A DNA stretch of 64,000 nt from Gammaproteobacteria bacterium (GTDB taxonomy: Bacteria; Pseudomonadota; Gammaproteobacteria; Steroidobacterales; Foliamicaceae). Made by a program: the position numbers and the translations under genes. Positions 33,394-42,190 of the stretch are shown here, in pieces. The notes beneath the pieces are model-generated. The model was not told the DNA's origin. It ran no database searches and saw nothing but the letters and a program-made list of their open reading frames with translations. The stretch is taken from contig VYBN01000033.1 of the NCBI GenBank assembly GCA_009844425.1, positions 247,257 to 311,256 on the forward strand, read 5' to 3'. Each line of letters opens with the position of its first letter. Positions within the stretch are counted from its first letter, which is position 1.

Positions 33394-35835
33394 ATGGGCA
33401 AGAGACTGCAAGGATTTTCAACTGCCGCATTATCCTTCATCGTGGCGGCGATTGCGTTTGATGGAGTGGTTCCGGCCGCAGGAGCGCAGGAACAGGCAAG
33501 TGCCTCTTCGACGGCGCTGGAAGAGATCGTGGTGACCGCCCGGCGGCGCGAAGAGAGCCTGCAGGACGTGCCGATCTCGATCTCCGCTTTTTCGGCCGAA
33601 CAGGTCGAACAGCAGGGAATCACGAACCTCATCGACCTGAATGCGGCGGTGCCCAATCTCTCTCTTGGCGGCAGCGACAACACCAACGGTTCCAATTCCA
33701 TCGGGGTGACGATTCGCGGGGTCGGCGATGGCTCCAGAATCAATCTCGACGGGGCAGTCGGTTTCTATATCGACGATGTTTTCATTCCGAGGCTCACGGG
33801 AACGATGGTGGATTTGCTCGATGTGGAGAGTATCGAAGTTCTTCGCGGTCCGCAGGGGACCCTGTTCGGGCGCAACACGACGGGCGGCGCCGTCCGATAC
33901 AGCTCCAAAAAGCCCGTTCTCGGCGAATACGACGCCAATCTGAAAGCAACGGCCGGCAATCTGAATCATTACGGACTGACAGGCGTGCTGAATGTCCCCC
34001 TGGGTGAACAGGCGGCTTTGCGGGTAAGTGGCTATTTCCGCAACCGCGATGGCTATGTGGACAACAGGATCGCCAGCCTGGACCCGGCGACCGTGTCGAT
34101 TGTCGATACGGGAACGCAGGACCTGGGCAACAATGAAAACTGGGGCGTTCGGGTCGGGTTGCGGTTCCGGCCGGCCGACAACCTGACGGTTGACCTGACC
34201 GGAGCCTACATCGAGGACAAGGGTCATGGTCCTCCCATAAAGGTCACGTCCTGGAATTTTGACGCCAGACGCGGCGAAGGAGAGCCCTGCCTGATCCTGG
34301 CGCGGGGGATCGTCGGGGGCCGGGAGACGCGTCGGCCTGCGGGAGGGACCTGCACGATCAGCCGCGCCTCCGATCGCGCGTTCGACGGAGTTGCCGCAAC
34401 GAATCCGGCGCTGGCACAGGTGCTGGGCGACACGTTCGCGGTATTTCCGGGCAACGAAACGCGCGGCGGAGTACCCAATCTGGAGGACTTCACAACCGAG
34501 TTCCTCTCGGCCGTGATTTCCTGGCAGATCAGTGAATCGCTGAGCCTCACGAGCCGGACGGCCTCCCTCGTTATCGATCAGCTGATCATGAACGACAATG
34601 ACTACACGCCCATCATCTGGCGGGAGCGCGTGCGGATGGGCACCAGCGACAGTTTTTCACAGGAACTTCTGCTGAACGGCGAGTCCGGGAACATCGATTG
34701 GACCGCAGGGCTCTACTATTTCACCGAAGAACCGGAAGAGATCACCCGGGGCTCCGACACCGGCACGCCCGACGTCTTCATACGCCACGAAATCCTGGAT
34801 GCGGACGCACTTGCGCTATTCGGCGAAGCAACACTGCAGGTGAATGACGCGCTTGACATCACGGCGGGCTATCGCTGGACGCAGGACGACAAGACGCTGA
34901 CCGCTATCGGAGACGGGCCGATCCGCAGCCGGGACAGGAACTTCCGCCCGGCGCCGGACGATCCTCCCGCACCCACCGAGGCTTCGGGCAGCAGCGACTG
35001 GACATCCAATACCTGGCGCGTGAGCGTTCAGTACGACTGGTCGGACAATGTAATGACATACATATCGGCGAGCACCGGGTTCCGAAGCGGCGGATTCAAC
35101 AACGAGATGGACCTGAAGCACGGTCCGGAGGCCAATTATGGAATCCTGCCGTTCGATCCGGAGGAGATCGATGCCTACGAGTTGGGTCTGCGCAGCGATC
35201 TGGCCGGCGGCCTGATGCGATTGAACGTTACGGCCTATTGGCAGGAATGGACCAACCGCCAGCTCCGCACGGTGCGCCCTGACGGTCTCAGGTTCGTGGC
35301 CAACGCGGGCGATGCGGAAACTCAGGGAGTCGAGGTGGATCTGTCATGGCAGGCAAGCGAGGATTTGCTGCTCTCGGCATCGGTCGGGACCATCGACGGC
35401 GAATGGACGGCAATCGACCCGCTGATGGCCGGCAATATCCTGATCGATTCGCAACCGCACCGCATGCCCGATCTTTCCTACGCGCTGGGCCTTCTTCACA
35501 CCTATGAATTGACCAACGGTTTTGGGCTGACCAGCAGCCTGAACTATGGCTGGACCGATGATCAGTACGCCTCTTCGCTGGAGACCCGCACGATTCCCAT
35601 CGAAGCCCACGGCCTGATGAACGCCCGGTTCAAGCTGACTTCCGCGCAGCAGACATGGTGGGTTGCTCTTTACTGCACCAATTGCCTGGATGAGGATTAC
35701 ATCGTGACCGGTGGCGATTTCACCGGCCGCACGCCCAACCAGGCGCGCGTACGTGACCTTGGCAGGGAAGGATACCGCTGGGAGGAAATCGGACGGCCGC
35801 AGGAATGGGGGATCGAATTCGGCCTGGACTTCTAG
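33394..35835 (+). CDS. TonB-dependent outer-membrane receptor
   Basis: The 813-residue protein has a signal peptide ending near VVPAAGAQ, a TonB box region (LEEIVVTARRREESLQDVPI near residues 42-61), a plug domain with IRGVGDGSRINLDG and VEVLRGPQGTLFGRNTTGGA-like sequence near 148-165, and a beta-barrel ending in aromatic Phe (EFGLDF). The sequence type is common for receptors of uncharacterised organic ligands, not classical siderophore receptors. GGGGAG precedes the ATG. Its position beside sulfatase, MarR and TRAP genes suggests import of the island's substrate. Confidence 0.95.
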   Translation: MGKRLQGFSTAALSFIVAAIAFDGVVPAAGAQEQASASSTALEEIVVTARRREESLQDVPISISAFSAEQVEQQGITNLIDLNAAVPNLSLGGSDNTNGSNSIGVTIRGVGDGSRINLDGAVGFYIDDVFIPRLTGTMVDLLDVESIEVLRGPQGTLFGRNTTGGAVRYSSKKPVLGEYDANLKATAGNLNHYGLTGVLNVPLGEQAALRVSGYFRNRDGYVDNRIASLDPATVSIVDTGTQDLGNNENWGVRVGLRFRPADNLTVDLTGAYIEDKGHGPPIKVTSWNFDARRGEGEPCLILARGIVGGRETRRPAGGTCTISRASDRAFDGVAATNPALAQVLGDTFAVFPGNETRGGVPNLEDFTTEFLSAVISWQISESLSLTSRTASLVIDQLIMNDNDYTPIIWRERVRMGTSDSFSQELLLNGESGNIDWTAGLYYFTEEPEEITRGSDTGTPDVFIRHEILDADALALFGEATLQVNDALDITAGYRWTQDDKTLTAIGDGPIRSRDRNFRPAPDDPPAPTEASGSSDWTSNTWRVSVQYDWSDNVMTYISASTGFRSGGFNNEMDLKHGPEANYGILPFDPEEIDAYELGLRSDLAGGLMRLNVTAYWQEWTNRQLRTVRPDGLRFVANAGDAETQGVEVDLSWQASEDLLLSASVGTIDGEWTAIDPLMAGNILIDSQPHRMPDLSYALGLLHTYELTNGFGLTSSLNYGWTDDQYASSLETRTIPIEAHGLMNARFKLTSAQQTWWVALYCTNCLDEDYIVTGGDFTGRTPNQARVRDLGREGYRWEEIGRPQEWGIEFGLDF

Positions 35836-35898
35836 TTGCCTCGGCCCGGAAAAAGCTGTGTAATGGGCCTCCGGCACCAGTCGCTGCAGTTTTAGTCC

Positions 35899-36381
35899 AT
35901 GCCGTCGGCACTTCCCAGGAAAAGGAAAACTTACGGATCCGCAGTCACGTCCCAATCGCTCTCGCTCGGCGATCTGAACGATTTTCTGGGAATCAAGATC
36001 CGGAGGGTTCAGCGCTCCATCAACCGCCACCTTTCGGACGCGCTGGATGGAATGGACGTCGCGGTGGGGGAATTCGGCACGCTGGGCCTTATAGCCGCGA
36101 ACCCGGGACTCGCCCAGATCGACATTGCCCGCGAATACGATATCGACAAGGCGACGATGGTCGGCCTGCTGGACACTCTGGAGGCGGCCGGATATGTGCG
36201 CCGCCGCAAGCATCCGAAGGACCGGAGACGCAATGCGCTTACGCTGACGAAGAAGGGCGTCGAACGGTTTGCAGAACTGAAAAGCGCCTTTGCCGCTCAG
36301 GAAGCGTCGTTTACCCAAACATTGACGAAGGCCGAGAAAAAGGTCCTGATGGACCTGCTGGATCGCATTCCCCTGCAATAG
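35899..36381 (+). CDS. MarR-family transcriptional regulator
   Basis: The 160-residue protein has a winged helix-turn-helix: IDIAREYDIDKATMVGLLDT near residues 74-93 is the recognition region and VRRRKHPKDRRRNALTLTKK near 100-119 the wing. Flanking helices would form the dimer interface. MarR proteins usually repress nearby catabolic or efflux genes and respond to small aromatic ligands. It lies 63 bases after the TonB receptor on the same strand, and is a candidate regulator for the whole 31.8-43.8 kb island. Confidence 0.9.
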   Translation: MPSALPRKRKTYGSAVTSQSLSLGDLNDFLGIKIRRVQRSINRHLSDALDGMDVAVGEFGTLGLIAANPGLAQIDIAREYDIDKATMVGLLDTLEAAGYVRRRKHPKDRRRNALTLTKKGVERFAELKSAFAAQEASFTQTLTKAEKKVLMDLLDRIPLQ

Positions 36382-36396
36382 TTCCTGCAGAATCCG

Positions 36397-36924
36397 TCAG
36401 TAGCTGTAGATTTCCTCCCGTGAAAGCTGGATTTCCAGCCAGGTAGCGAGGCGCGCCAGCCACTGATTCCGGTAGTAAACCAGACCGTCAGCCGCAACGG
36501 CGGCCGAAGACCCTGCGATCAGCATGACTTTTTGCCCTTCGGCGAAGACGTCTTCCTGGTAATAAGTCGCGCCGTTGCCCGCTTCCGCAAGCCACGCCAG
36601 TTCCTCCTCGTCGCCCAACGCTTTCGCCGCCAGTGCGCGAATGGGGTCTCCTTCATTCAAACCGGCAACAATTGCAATGTGCGGGGCTTCGTGAAACGGT
36701 TCGAAATCCTCGGGTTCGACATGCCGGTAGCTCACGGACTTCCTTGCCAGGAAATCGGTGAGTTCGCCAATCAGCGCAAAGGATTTCGATGTCGCAACGA
36801 TCAGCAAGTCCTCCTGGAGCTCCACCGGAGGTTGCGAAGAGACCGGGGACGGAGAGGTCGCGATCGACTGGCAACCTGCAAGCAGCAACAGCGCTGCCGC
36901 AATGAGGCTCCGGTCAACGAGCAT
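36397..36924 (-). CDS. Uncharacterised lipoprotein
   Basis: The 175-residue precursor has a clean lipoprotein signal (MLVDRSLIAAALLLLAGCQS, lipobox LAGC). The mature part has alternating strands and helices (LLIVATSKSFALIGELTDFL, PHIAIVAGLNEGDPI, KVMLIAGSSAAVAADGLVYY) suggestive of a small alpha/beta fold. It starts five bases after the arylsulfotransferase-like gene, so the two are surely co-transcribed. The family was not recognised. Confidence 0.75.
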   Translation of the reverse strand: MLVDRSLIAAALLLLAGCQSIATSPSPVSSQPPVELQEDLLIVATSKSFALIGELTDFLARKSVSYRHVEPEDFEPFHEAPHIAIVAGLNEGDPIRALAAKALGDEEELAWLAEAGNGATYYQEDVFAEGQKVMLIAGSSAAVAADGLVYYRNQWLARLATWLEIQLSREEIYSY

Positions 36925-36929
36925 ACGGA

Positions 36930-38312
36930 TCAATCCGCCGCTGACCCGCCGCGCATGGCGTCGGGCTGAATCTGCCACTCGGCGCCCAGCGGAGGCGTGA
37001 CACGCAATTCGCTGCGGGGCAGTTCCTCGAGCTTCCCGCAGAACTGGTACGGATAGGCCTGGGCCCGCGCCAACGCCCACAGAGGGTTCTCGTGCGCATT
37101 GAACGCCACGTATTCCCAGACGACTTCTCCGCCGTCCGGGTGGTTCTCGTCCGGACGCACCTGGAAGATCCTTCCCGTGTTGTCCTCGGAAATCAACGTG
37201 TTGCCGTTCGGAAGGCGCTGCACGGAACCGCGCGAGCGGCTGAAAAACCGCCATGAACGGCCGGACGCTTCGTATTTCCAGACAATCCTGTTTTCCACCG
37301 GATCGATCTCGACGATCAGCGTCTTGCCGATGTGGTCCTCGTCCGGCGAATAGGCCCCGTTGTCGAAGATCAGGAAGTTACCCTCGCCAGGCATTCCCTT
37401 GGAAATCATGTGAGCCTCGTGCTGGCCCGCCAGGCCGCCGAGATACCTGTGGCCCCCCTTGAAGGTGATCTCGCCCGTGTCCCGGCTGATGACCCAGAAA
37501 TTCGGAAGATTGCGCGTGTTGTAAATGACATTGCCGGGCTTGAACCGCTCGTCGCCCGCGTCATACCACTTGTTTTCGGGCACCGCCCGAACGGAGTTGC
37601 CGTGCGACCAGTCGATGATCCGGCGCCAGGCCGGTGCAAAATCGTTGATGTCGATATGGTCGTGCGCGGCCCATTTCCATGTCACCTCGCCTTCACGGGT
37701 GACGTAAACCAGCTCATCGCCGATGAGTTGCACACCCTTCCGGCGAATCCGACCGAAATAGGGCCAGTCCACGTCCACCACCGTATCCAGAATTTCCTGC
37801 GGCACGGGAATGCTGTACATCGCAAGCAACTCGCCGTTGGGCATGAGTTCGAAATCATGGTGCAGGTAGTGGGACTGCTGATCGCTGAGCCGGCCTCCAA
37901 CGCCCCGCTGGTCCGGCCGCCATCGCCAGATCTCCTCGCTGTCCCAGCCATACTCGACGATGTGATTGATTCCCTCTTCCTCGCTCTCCTCGATCATCAT
38001 CAGGCTGCAGTTCGGCTGCAGCCGATAACGTTGCCAGGTCCCCACCTTCCACTCGTGGACGACGTTGCCGTTCATGTCCAGCAAACGCGCCCGGTCCGGT
38101 TCGCGCACGACTTCTTCCGAAGCACCGTAGTTGGTGACCAGCGGCAACAGCAAATAGCTGTTGTAGGCCTTGTCGGGGTCGTAACGGGTTACGCCGGTCG
38201 GATACACGGAAGGGAAAGCGTGCGCGATTCCCGCAATCAGGAGTAGCAACAGCGCTGCAAGGCCGACGGAAATGCAAGGAAAAGCCGATTTCAGCGATTT
38301 GTTCGAGAACAT
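36930..38312 (-). CDS. Arylsulfotransferase (ASST)-like beta-propeller protein, exported
   Basis: The 460-residue precursor starts MFSNKSLKSAFPCISVGLAA with a signal peptide, and an AGGAG eight bases upstream fixes this start over an earlier ATG at 38342. The mature protein has ASST-like features: LLDMNGNVVHEWKVG, HDFELMPNGELLAMYS with a possible catalytic His, GQHEAHMISKGMPGEGNFLI, VQRLPNGNTLISEDNTGRIF and EVVWEYV. These repeats form the six-bladed propeller of periplasmic arylsulfate sulfotransferases, which transfer sulfate from one phenol to another without PAPS. Whether this protein transfers sulfate is uncertain, but a sulfatase 3.7 kb away makes sulfate chemistry plausible. Confidence 0.75.
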   Translation of the reverse strand: MFSNKSLKSAFPCISVGLAALLLLLIAGIAHAFPSVYPTGVTRYDPDKAYNSYLLLPLVTNYGASEEVVREPDRARLLDMNGNVVHEWKVGTWQRYRLQPNCSLMMIEESEEEGINHIVEYGWDSEEIWRWRPDQRGVGGRLSDQQSHYLHHDFELMPNGELLAMYSIPVPQEILDTVVDVDWPYFGRIRRKGVQLIGDELVYVTREGEVTWKWAAHDHIDINDFAPAWRRIIDWSHGNSVRAVPENKWYDAGDERFKPGNVIYNTRNLPNFWVISRDTGEITFKGGHRYLGGLAGQHEAHMISKGMPGEGNFLIFDNGAYSPDEDHIGKTLIVEIDPVENRIVWKYEASGRSWRFFSRSRGSVQRLPNGNTLISEDNTGRIFQVRPDENHPDGGEVVWEYVAFNAHENPLWALARAQAYPYQFCGKLEELPRSELRVTPPLGAEWQIQPDAMRGGSAAD

Positions 38313-38390
38313 CCCGAAAGCTCCTGGGTCATGCAAAGCCATGGCAAAGCCTAATCGCTCCTTCGCTCAGGCTGCGCCTCTGCCATATGC

Positions 38391-38455
38391 GATAATGATT
38401 TCTGAGCCAATAATTGTAATCAATAATGATTGAAAATACTAACCAATTGGCGTAG
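38391..38455. promoter_or_regulatory. AT-rich control region with 13-bp tandem direct repeat
   Basis: This AT-rich stretch lies between divergent genes. Two adjacent 13-base units at 38408-38420 and 38421-38433 share the core CAATAAT and are identical at about 9 of 13 positions, as expected for a regulator site. A similar AATTGTAAT string occurs at 43922-43930 upstream of the ThDP enzyme. Confidence 0.4.
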
Positions 38456-38485
38456 TCTCCCTGGCCGGCAATAGCAAACCAGATC

Positions 38486-39382
38486 ATGAACGCAATAAGC
38501 CAGCAGGCGGCACGTGATGTCCGGTCCGGGGCCGGCCTCACCATCGTTCGTTACGAAAAGGACGGCAGGACCGACTACGGCATCCTTGAGAAGGGCCGGG
38601 TAACTTCGATCAAGGGCGATATATTCGGCGATTTCACTGCGGGCGACCGGCACTTTCCGCTCGACGAGGTCGTCCTGCTTGCCCCCATCGAGCCGGGAAA
38701 GGTGTACGGCGTAGGCATGAACAGTCATGGCTACCGGCAATATCGAATGGGCGCCGAGTATCCGGAAGCCGATCCTGCCGAGCCCCCGGTATTCGAGAAG
38801 TCCGGTTCGGCCATAACCGGTCCGCATAGCCATTTGCTCGTGCAGGAAGGAATGACCGGCATTTCCGGAAGCCCGGAACTGGCCGTGATCATGAAACGCC
38901 GCGCGAGCGGAATTACCGAGGATGAAGTGAACGATTACATACTCGGGTATTCGGCATCGTTCGACGCGATGTATCCGGAAGTCGCGATCAGGGACATGCT
39001 GGCGGCCAAGGACTTTCCCACTTCCTGCCCGCTTGGCCCCTGGATAAAGACTTCGCTGGATACCAGCGATCTCGAGGTGTCCCTGAGCGTCAACGGAAAG
39101 GTGTATCACCAGGGATTTACCAGGGACTTCATCTACGATATTCCGCGCGTCGTCAGTTTCCTCTCCTCACGGCACGTCCTGGAGCCGGGCGACGTCGTTC
39201 TGATGGGCGCGATGGGCAAGGAGGCCCACGTGGACGGCAAGTCCGCGGACTTCGTGGATCGATTCACCGGCCTTGGGGAACTCCGCCCGGTCGCCTACCC
39301 GAAATACCAGCCGGGCGACCGCCTTGTCGTGCGCGTTCAGGGCGTGGGAGAACTGCCGTTCAGCGTTTCTCGGGCGGACTAG
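38486..39382 (+). CDS. Fumarylacetoacetate hydrolase (FAH) family protein
   Basis: The 298-residue protein has the FAH fold: an N-terminal domain (to about residue 70), KVYGVGMNSHGYR at 72-84, ELAVIMKRRASGITEDEVND near 133-152, GYSASFDA, GPWIKTSLD and the C-terminal GDVVLMGAMGKEAHVDGKSA. Family members hydrolyse or hydrate beta-diketones and 2-keto-3-deoxy acids using a Mg2+ held by acidic residues. The usual E-x-E metal pair here reads S-P-E, so one ligand may be missing. It converges on the TRAP transporter genes with six bases between stops. Substrate is unknown. Confidence 0.85.
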   Translation: MNAISQQAARDVRSGAGLTIVRYEKDGRTDYGILEKGRVTSIKGDIFGDFTAGDRHFPLDEVVLLAPIEPGKVYGVGMNSHGYRQYRMGAEYPEADPAEPPVFEKSGSAITGPHSHLLVQEGMTGISGSPELAVIMKRRASGITEDEVNDYILGYSASFDAMYPEVAIRDMLAAKDFPTSCPLGPWIKTSLDTSDLEVSLSVNGKVYHQGFTRDFIYDIPRVVSFLSSRHVLEPGDVVLMGAMGKEAHVDGKSADFVDRFTGLGELRPVAYPKYQPGDRLVVRVQGVGELPFSVSRAD

Positions 39383-39388
39383 CGCCTG

Positions 39389-40690
39389 TCAGGACAGCCA
39401 GTTCGGCAGGAACGTGATGATTCCCGGCACAAGCAGCAACAGCATCACGAGGAGAAAATCCGCCGCCAGGAACGGGGCGATTCCACGGAATATCGTCCCC
39501 ACCGGCACGTCCGGCGCGACACTTTTGACCAGGTAAACCGCCATGCCTATCGGTGGTGTGATCAGGGCAATCTCCATCGCCCTGATAATGATGATGGCGA
39601 ACCAGATGCCTTCAAAGCCCAGCGCCTGGGCGACGGGAAAGAACACCGGCACGGTGAGGGCCATCATTCCGGTCGTGTCCAGCACGGCGCCGAGCAGCAG
39701 GTAGATCAGGAAGATCGCCAGAATCGCGAGCAACGGCGCCACGTCCAACTCCACGATCGACTCGCTTATGGCGGCAGGGATTCCGGTGGCGGTCATGAAC
39801 GAGGTCATCATGAACGCGCCGATGAAGATCGCGTACAGAAAGCCCGTGGTCTTGAGAGTGGCGACGATCGCGGCCTTGAATTTCGCGACAGTCAGGCGCT
39901 TGCGAATCAGCGCGAATGCCAGGGCTCCCGACGCGCCCACGGCGCCCGCCTCGGTAGGCGTGAATAGTCCGCCCACCAGGCCTCCGAGCACCAGCGCCAT
40001 CAGGAGCACCACTTCGCCGACGACCTTCAGCGACGAAAACCGCTCGGCCCAGGAATATCTGCGCCCCGGCGGGCCGAGCGACGGCCGCCAGCTGCACAGG
40101 AGGAAAATCGTCGCCATGTAGAAGATGGCTTCGAGGATTCCGGGGACCAGGCCGGCCAGGAATAGCTTGCTGATCGAAAGTTCGGTCAGGAGGCCCAGCA
40201 CGATCAGCATGCCGCTTGGCGGTATCAGACTGCCGATCGTTCCCCCCGCCGCAATGCTTCCGGTGGCGAGGGCGGGGCTGTAGCGATACTTCCTCATTTC
40301 GGGCAGCGAGACGAGCCCCATGGTCGAAACGGTTGCCACGGAAGAGGCGCTCACCGCGGCAAAGCCCGCGCAGCCTCCCACAGTCGCCATCGCCAGGCCT
40401 CCGCGTTGATGCCCCAGCCACTTGGCCGCCACCTCGTACAAGTCCTTTCCCATGCCCGACTGGAACATCACGTGCGCCATGAGGATGAATAAGGGCAACA
40501 CTCCGAAGGTGAAGCTCGAAATGGTGTCGAAGGCAATATTGGCAAGCTTGGCGAAGGCCGCCTCGGGCGAGAGCAGGTAGGCGAAACCGCAAAAGGCCAC
40601 CAGGCCCATGCTGAAGGCGATGGGCAGCCGCAGCAGGATCAGCCCGAACAGCAGGACGAATGCGATCAGGCCCGTCTCAATCGGACTCAT
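39389..40690 (-). CDS. dctM: TRAP transporter large permease, DctM type
   Basis: The 433-residue membrane protein starts MSPIETGLIAFVLLFGLILL and has about 12 helices with the DctM features RLPIAFSMGL, GLAMATVGGCAGFAAVSASS near residue 105, and GSLIPPSGMLIVLGLLTELS near 152-171. It imports an organic acid with Na+ using a periplasmic binding protein. The start overlaps the DctQ gene by 14 bases. Confidence 0.95.
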   Translation of the reverse strand: MSPIETGLIAFVLLFGLILLRLPIAFSMGLVAFCGFAYLLSPEAAFAKLANIAFDTISSFTFGVLPLFILMAHVMFQSGMGKDLYEVAAKWLGHQRGGLAMATVGGCAGFAAVSASSVATVSTMGLVSLPEMRKYRYSPALATGSIAAGGTIGSLIPPSGMLIVLGLLTELSISKLFLAGLVPGILEAIFYMATIFLLCSWRPSLGPPGRRYSWAERFSSLKVVGEVVLLMALVLGGLVGGLFTPTEAGAVGASGALAFALIRKRLTVAKFKAAIVATLKTTGFLYAIFIGAFMMTSFMTATGIPAAISESIVELDVAPLLAILAIFLIYLLLGAVLDTTGMMALTVPVFFPVAQALGFEGIWFAIIIIRAMEIALITPPIGMAVYLVKSVAPDVPVGTIFRGIAPFLAADFLLVMLLLLVPGIITFLPNWLS

Positions 40691-41168
40691 CACGGTCGTC
40701 CCCCGGTGCATGCAGCTTCCATGCCGCCAGCCAGACGGCAACGCCGCAGCAAACGGCCACCCACATCCAGCGCAGCGGCGCTACTGGTATGCCGAGGACT
40801 TCCGTGTATTCGCCCAGCCGGGTGTTCCTGAACGCGACAAGGGTGCCTGCCCAGGCCACAACACACCAGTAGAACGCGCCTGCCAAGGCCATCACGATCG
40901 CAATTCGTCGCCGGGATGCATTGGGGAACCGGTCCACGACGAAGTCGATCGCGACATGCGACCCGGACAGCGTTGCGCAGAGCACCGCCGCGCCGGCAAT
41001 GATTGGAATGATCAGTTCGGCCAGTTCGTAGCTTCCGGGAATGATCCGGCCGGTCAGGCGGAACATGACGTTGCCCACGATCAGGACCAGGAGAACCACG
41101 AGAGCGCCCCCTCCCGCGTAGGCGACCAGATTGACCAGCCGTTCCCGAGCGCTTCCTGAAAAATTCAC
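40677..41168 (-). CDS. dctQ: TRAP transporter small permease, DctQ type
   Basis: The 163-residue protein has four predicted helices and the DctQ pattern VMFRLTGRIIPGSYELAELI near residues 34-53 and GSHVAIDFVVDRFP near 68-81. It forms the membrane complex with DctM. Its ATG overlaps the DctP stop by ATGA. Confidence 0.92.
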   Translation of the reverse strand: MNFSGSARERLVNLVAYAGGGALVVLLVLIVGNVMFRLTGRIIPGSYELAELIIPIIAGAAVLCATLSGSHVAIDFVVDRFPNASRRRIAIVMALAGAFYWCVVAWAGTLVAFRNTRLGEYTEVLGIPVAPLRWMWVAVCCGVAVWLAAWKLHAPGDDRDESD

Positions 41169-42187
41169 CGGGCTTCCTGCTCGAGCCGATGCCTTACCTG
41201 GGCCAGAATTGCGGAGCCGGGCAGGGCTCGCGCATCGAGTTCCCGGGCAATCCTGTCGCCCTCTTCGGCAAGGTTGTCCGCGTACTGGTGCAGGTCCGTC
41301 GGCGCCGGTTCAATGAACTCGATGCCGATTTCGCGGGCGCGCTCCAGACCTCTTCGCTCGACCGCCGCGACCTCGTCCACGATGCGATCCGCCCACCACG
41401 CTGCACTGTCCGCCATCCGCTTGCGCAGTTCGTCCGGCAGCCGATTCCAGGCGTTCAGGTTGATCGCTCTGGACGGGTAGGGAGGCCGTGGATTGGGCAG
41501 CAGCGTGATGTAGCGGATCATCTCGTCGAAATTAAGGCTTACGAGCGTATCCGCCGGAGAAACGGCGCCATCGAGGATGCCCCGGCTCAGTGCGAAATAC
41601 GCTTCGCTCATCGGCATCGCCACGGCATCCACGCCCAGGCGCCGAAGCGCGGTTACCTTTTCGGCTGTCGATTTCAGCCGCAATCCCCGCAAGTCGTCCA
41701 GGCTTCGCACCGGTTTGGCCGTGGTCATGACGAACATGGGACTCAGACTGTTTGCCGCCAGGACCACCACGCCGGCGAATTCCTCGCGAAGCTCGGCATG
41801 TTCAGCCCACAACTCCCAGAAAATCGGCTCCGTGACCTTACGGTCGAAGATGCCGCCATAGAAAGCCAGGGAGCCGCGTGTGAGGTGCATGCCGGCCCGC
41901 GAGACTACCGGCGAAATCACACCGATATCGGCAACGCCCGCAGCCAGCTCATGCACGGTGTGCGCCCGCCCCACGAGGGTTCCGTTCCAGTAGGCCTCGA
42001 ACTGAAGACGTCCGTCGCTTTCCCGGGTCATCCTGTCCATCCAGGCTCGATCGGCGCGGCTGAAAGGCGCGTTCATCCCGTAGGGCGAAGCAAAGCGCAG
42101 CAAATGCACTTCGCCGGCCTCGGCCGACGGAACGTTCAGCAAGAACAACAGGAGCAGTGCGGCAGATTTCGGGAAAAACGAGGGCAT
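41165..42187 (-). CDS. dctP: TRAP transporter solute-binding protein, DctP type
   Basis: The 340-residue precursor has a signal peptide (MPSFFPKSAALLLLFLLNVP) and the DctP fold: GRLQFEAYWNGTLVGRAHTV near residue 59, PVRSLDDLRGLRLKS near 159-173 with the conserved Arg that binds the ligand carboxylate, and a GILDGAVSPADTLVS segment near 209. It captures an organic acid in the periplasm for DctQM. It begins three bases after the ThDP enzyme stop. Confidence 0.93.
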   Translation of the reverse strand: MPSFFPKSAALLLLFLLNVPSAEAGEVHLLRFASPYGMNAPFSRADRAWMDRMTRESDGRLQFEAYWNGTLVGRAHTVHELAAGVADIGVISPVVSRAGMHLTRGSLAFYGGIFDRKVTEPIFWELWAEHAELREEFAGVVVLAANSLSPMFVMTTAKPVRSLDDLRGLRLKSTAEKVTALRRLGVDAVAMPMSEAYFALSRGILDGAVSPADTLVSLNFDEMIRYITLLPNPRPPYPSRAINLNAWNRLPDELRKRMADSAAWWADRIVDEVAAVERRGLERAREIGIEFIEPAPTDLHQYADNLAEEGDRIARELDARALPGSAILAQVRHRLEQEAR

Positions 42188-42190
42188 CGC

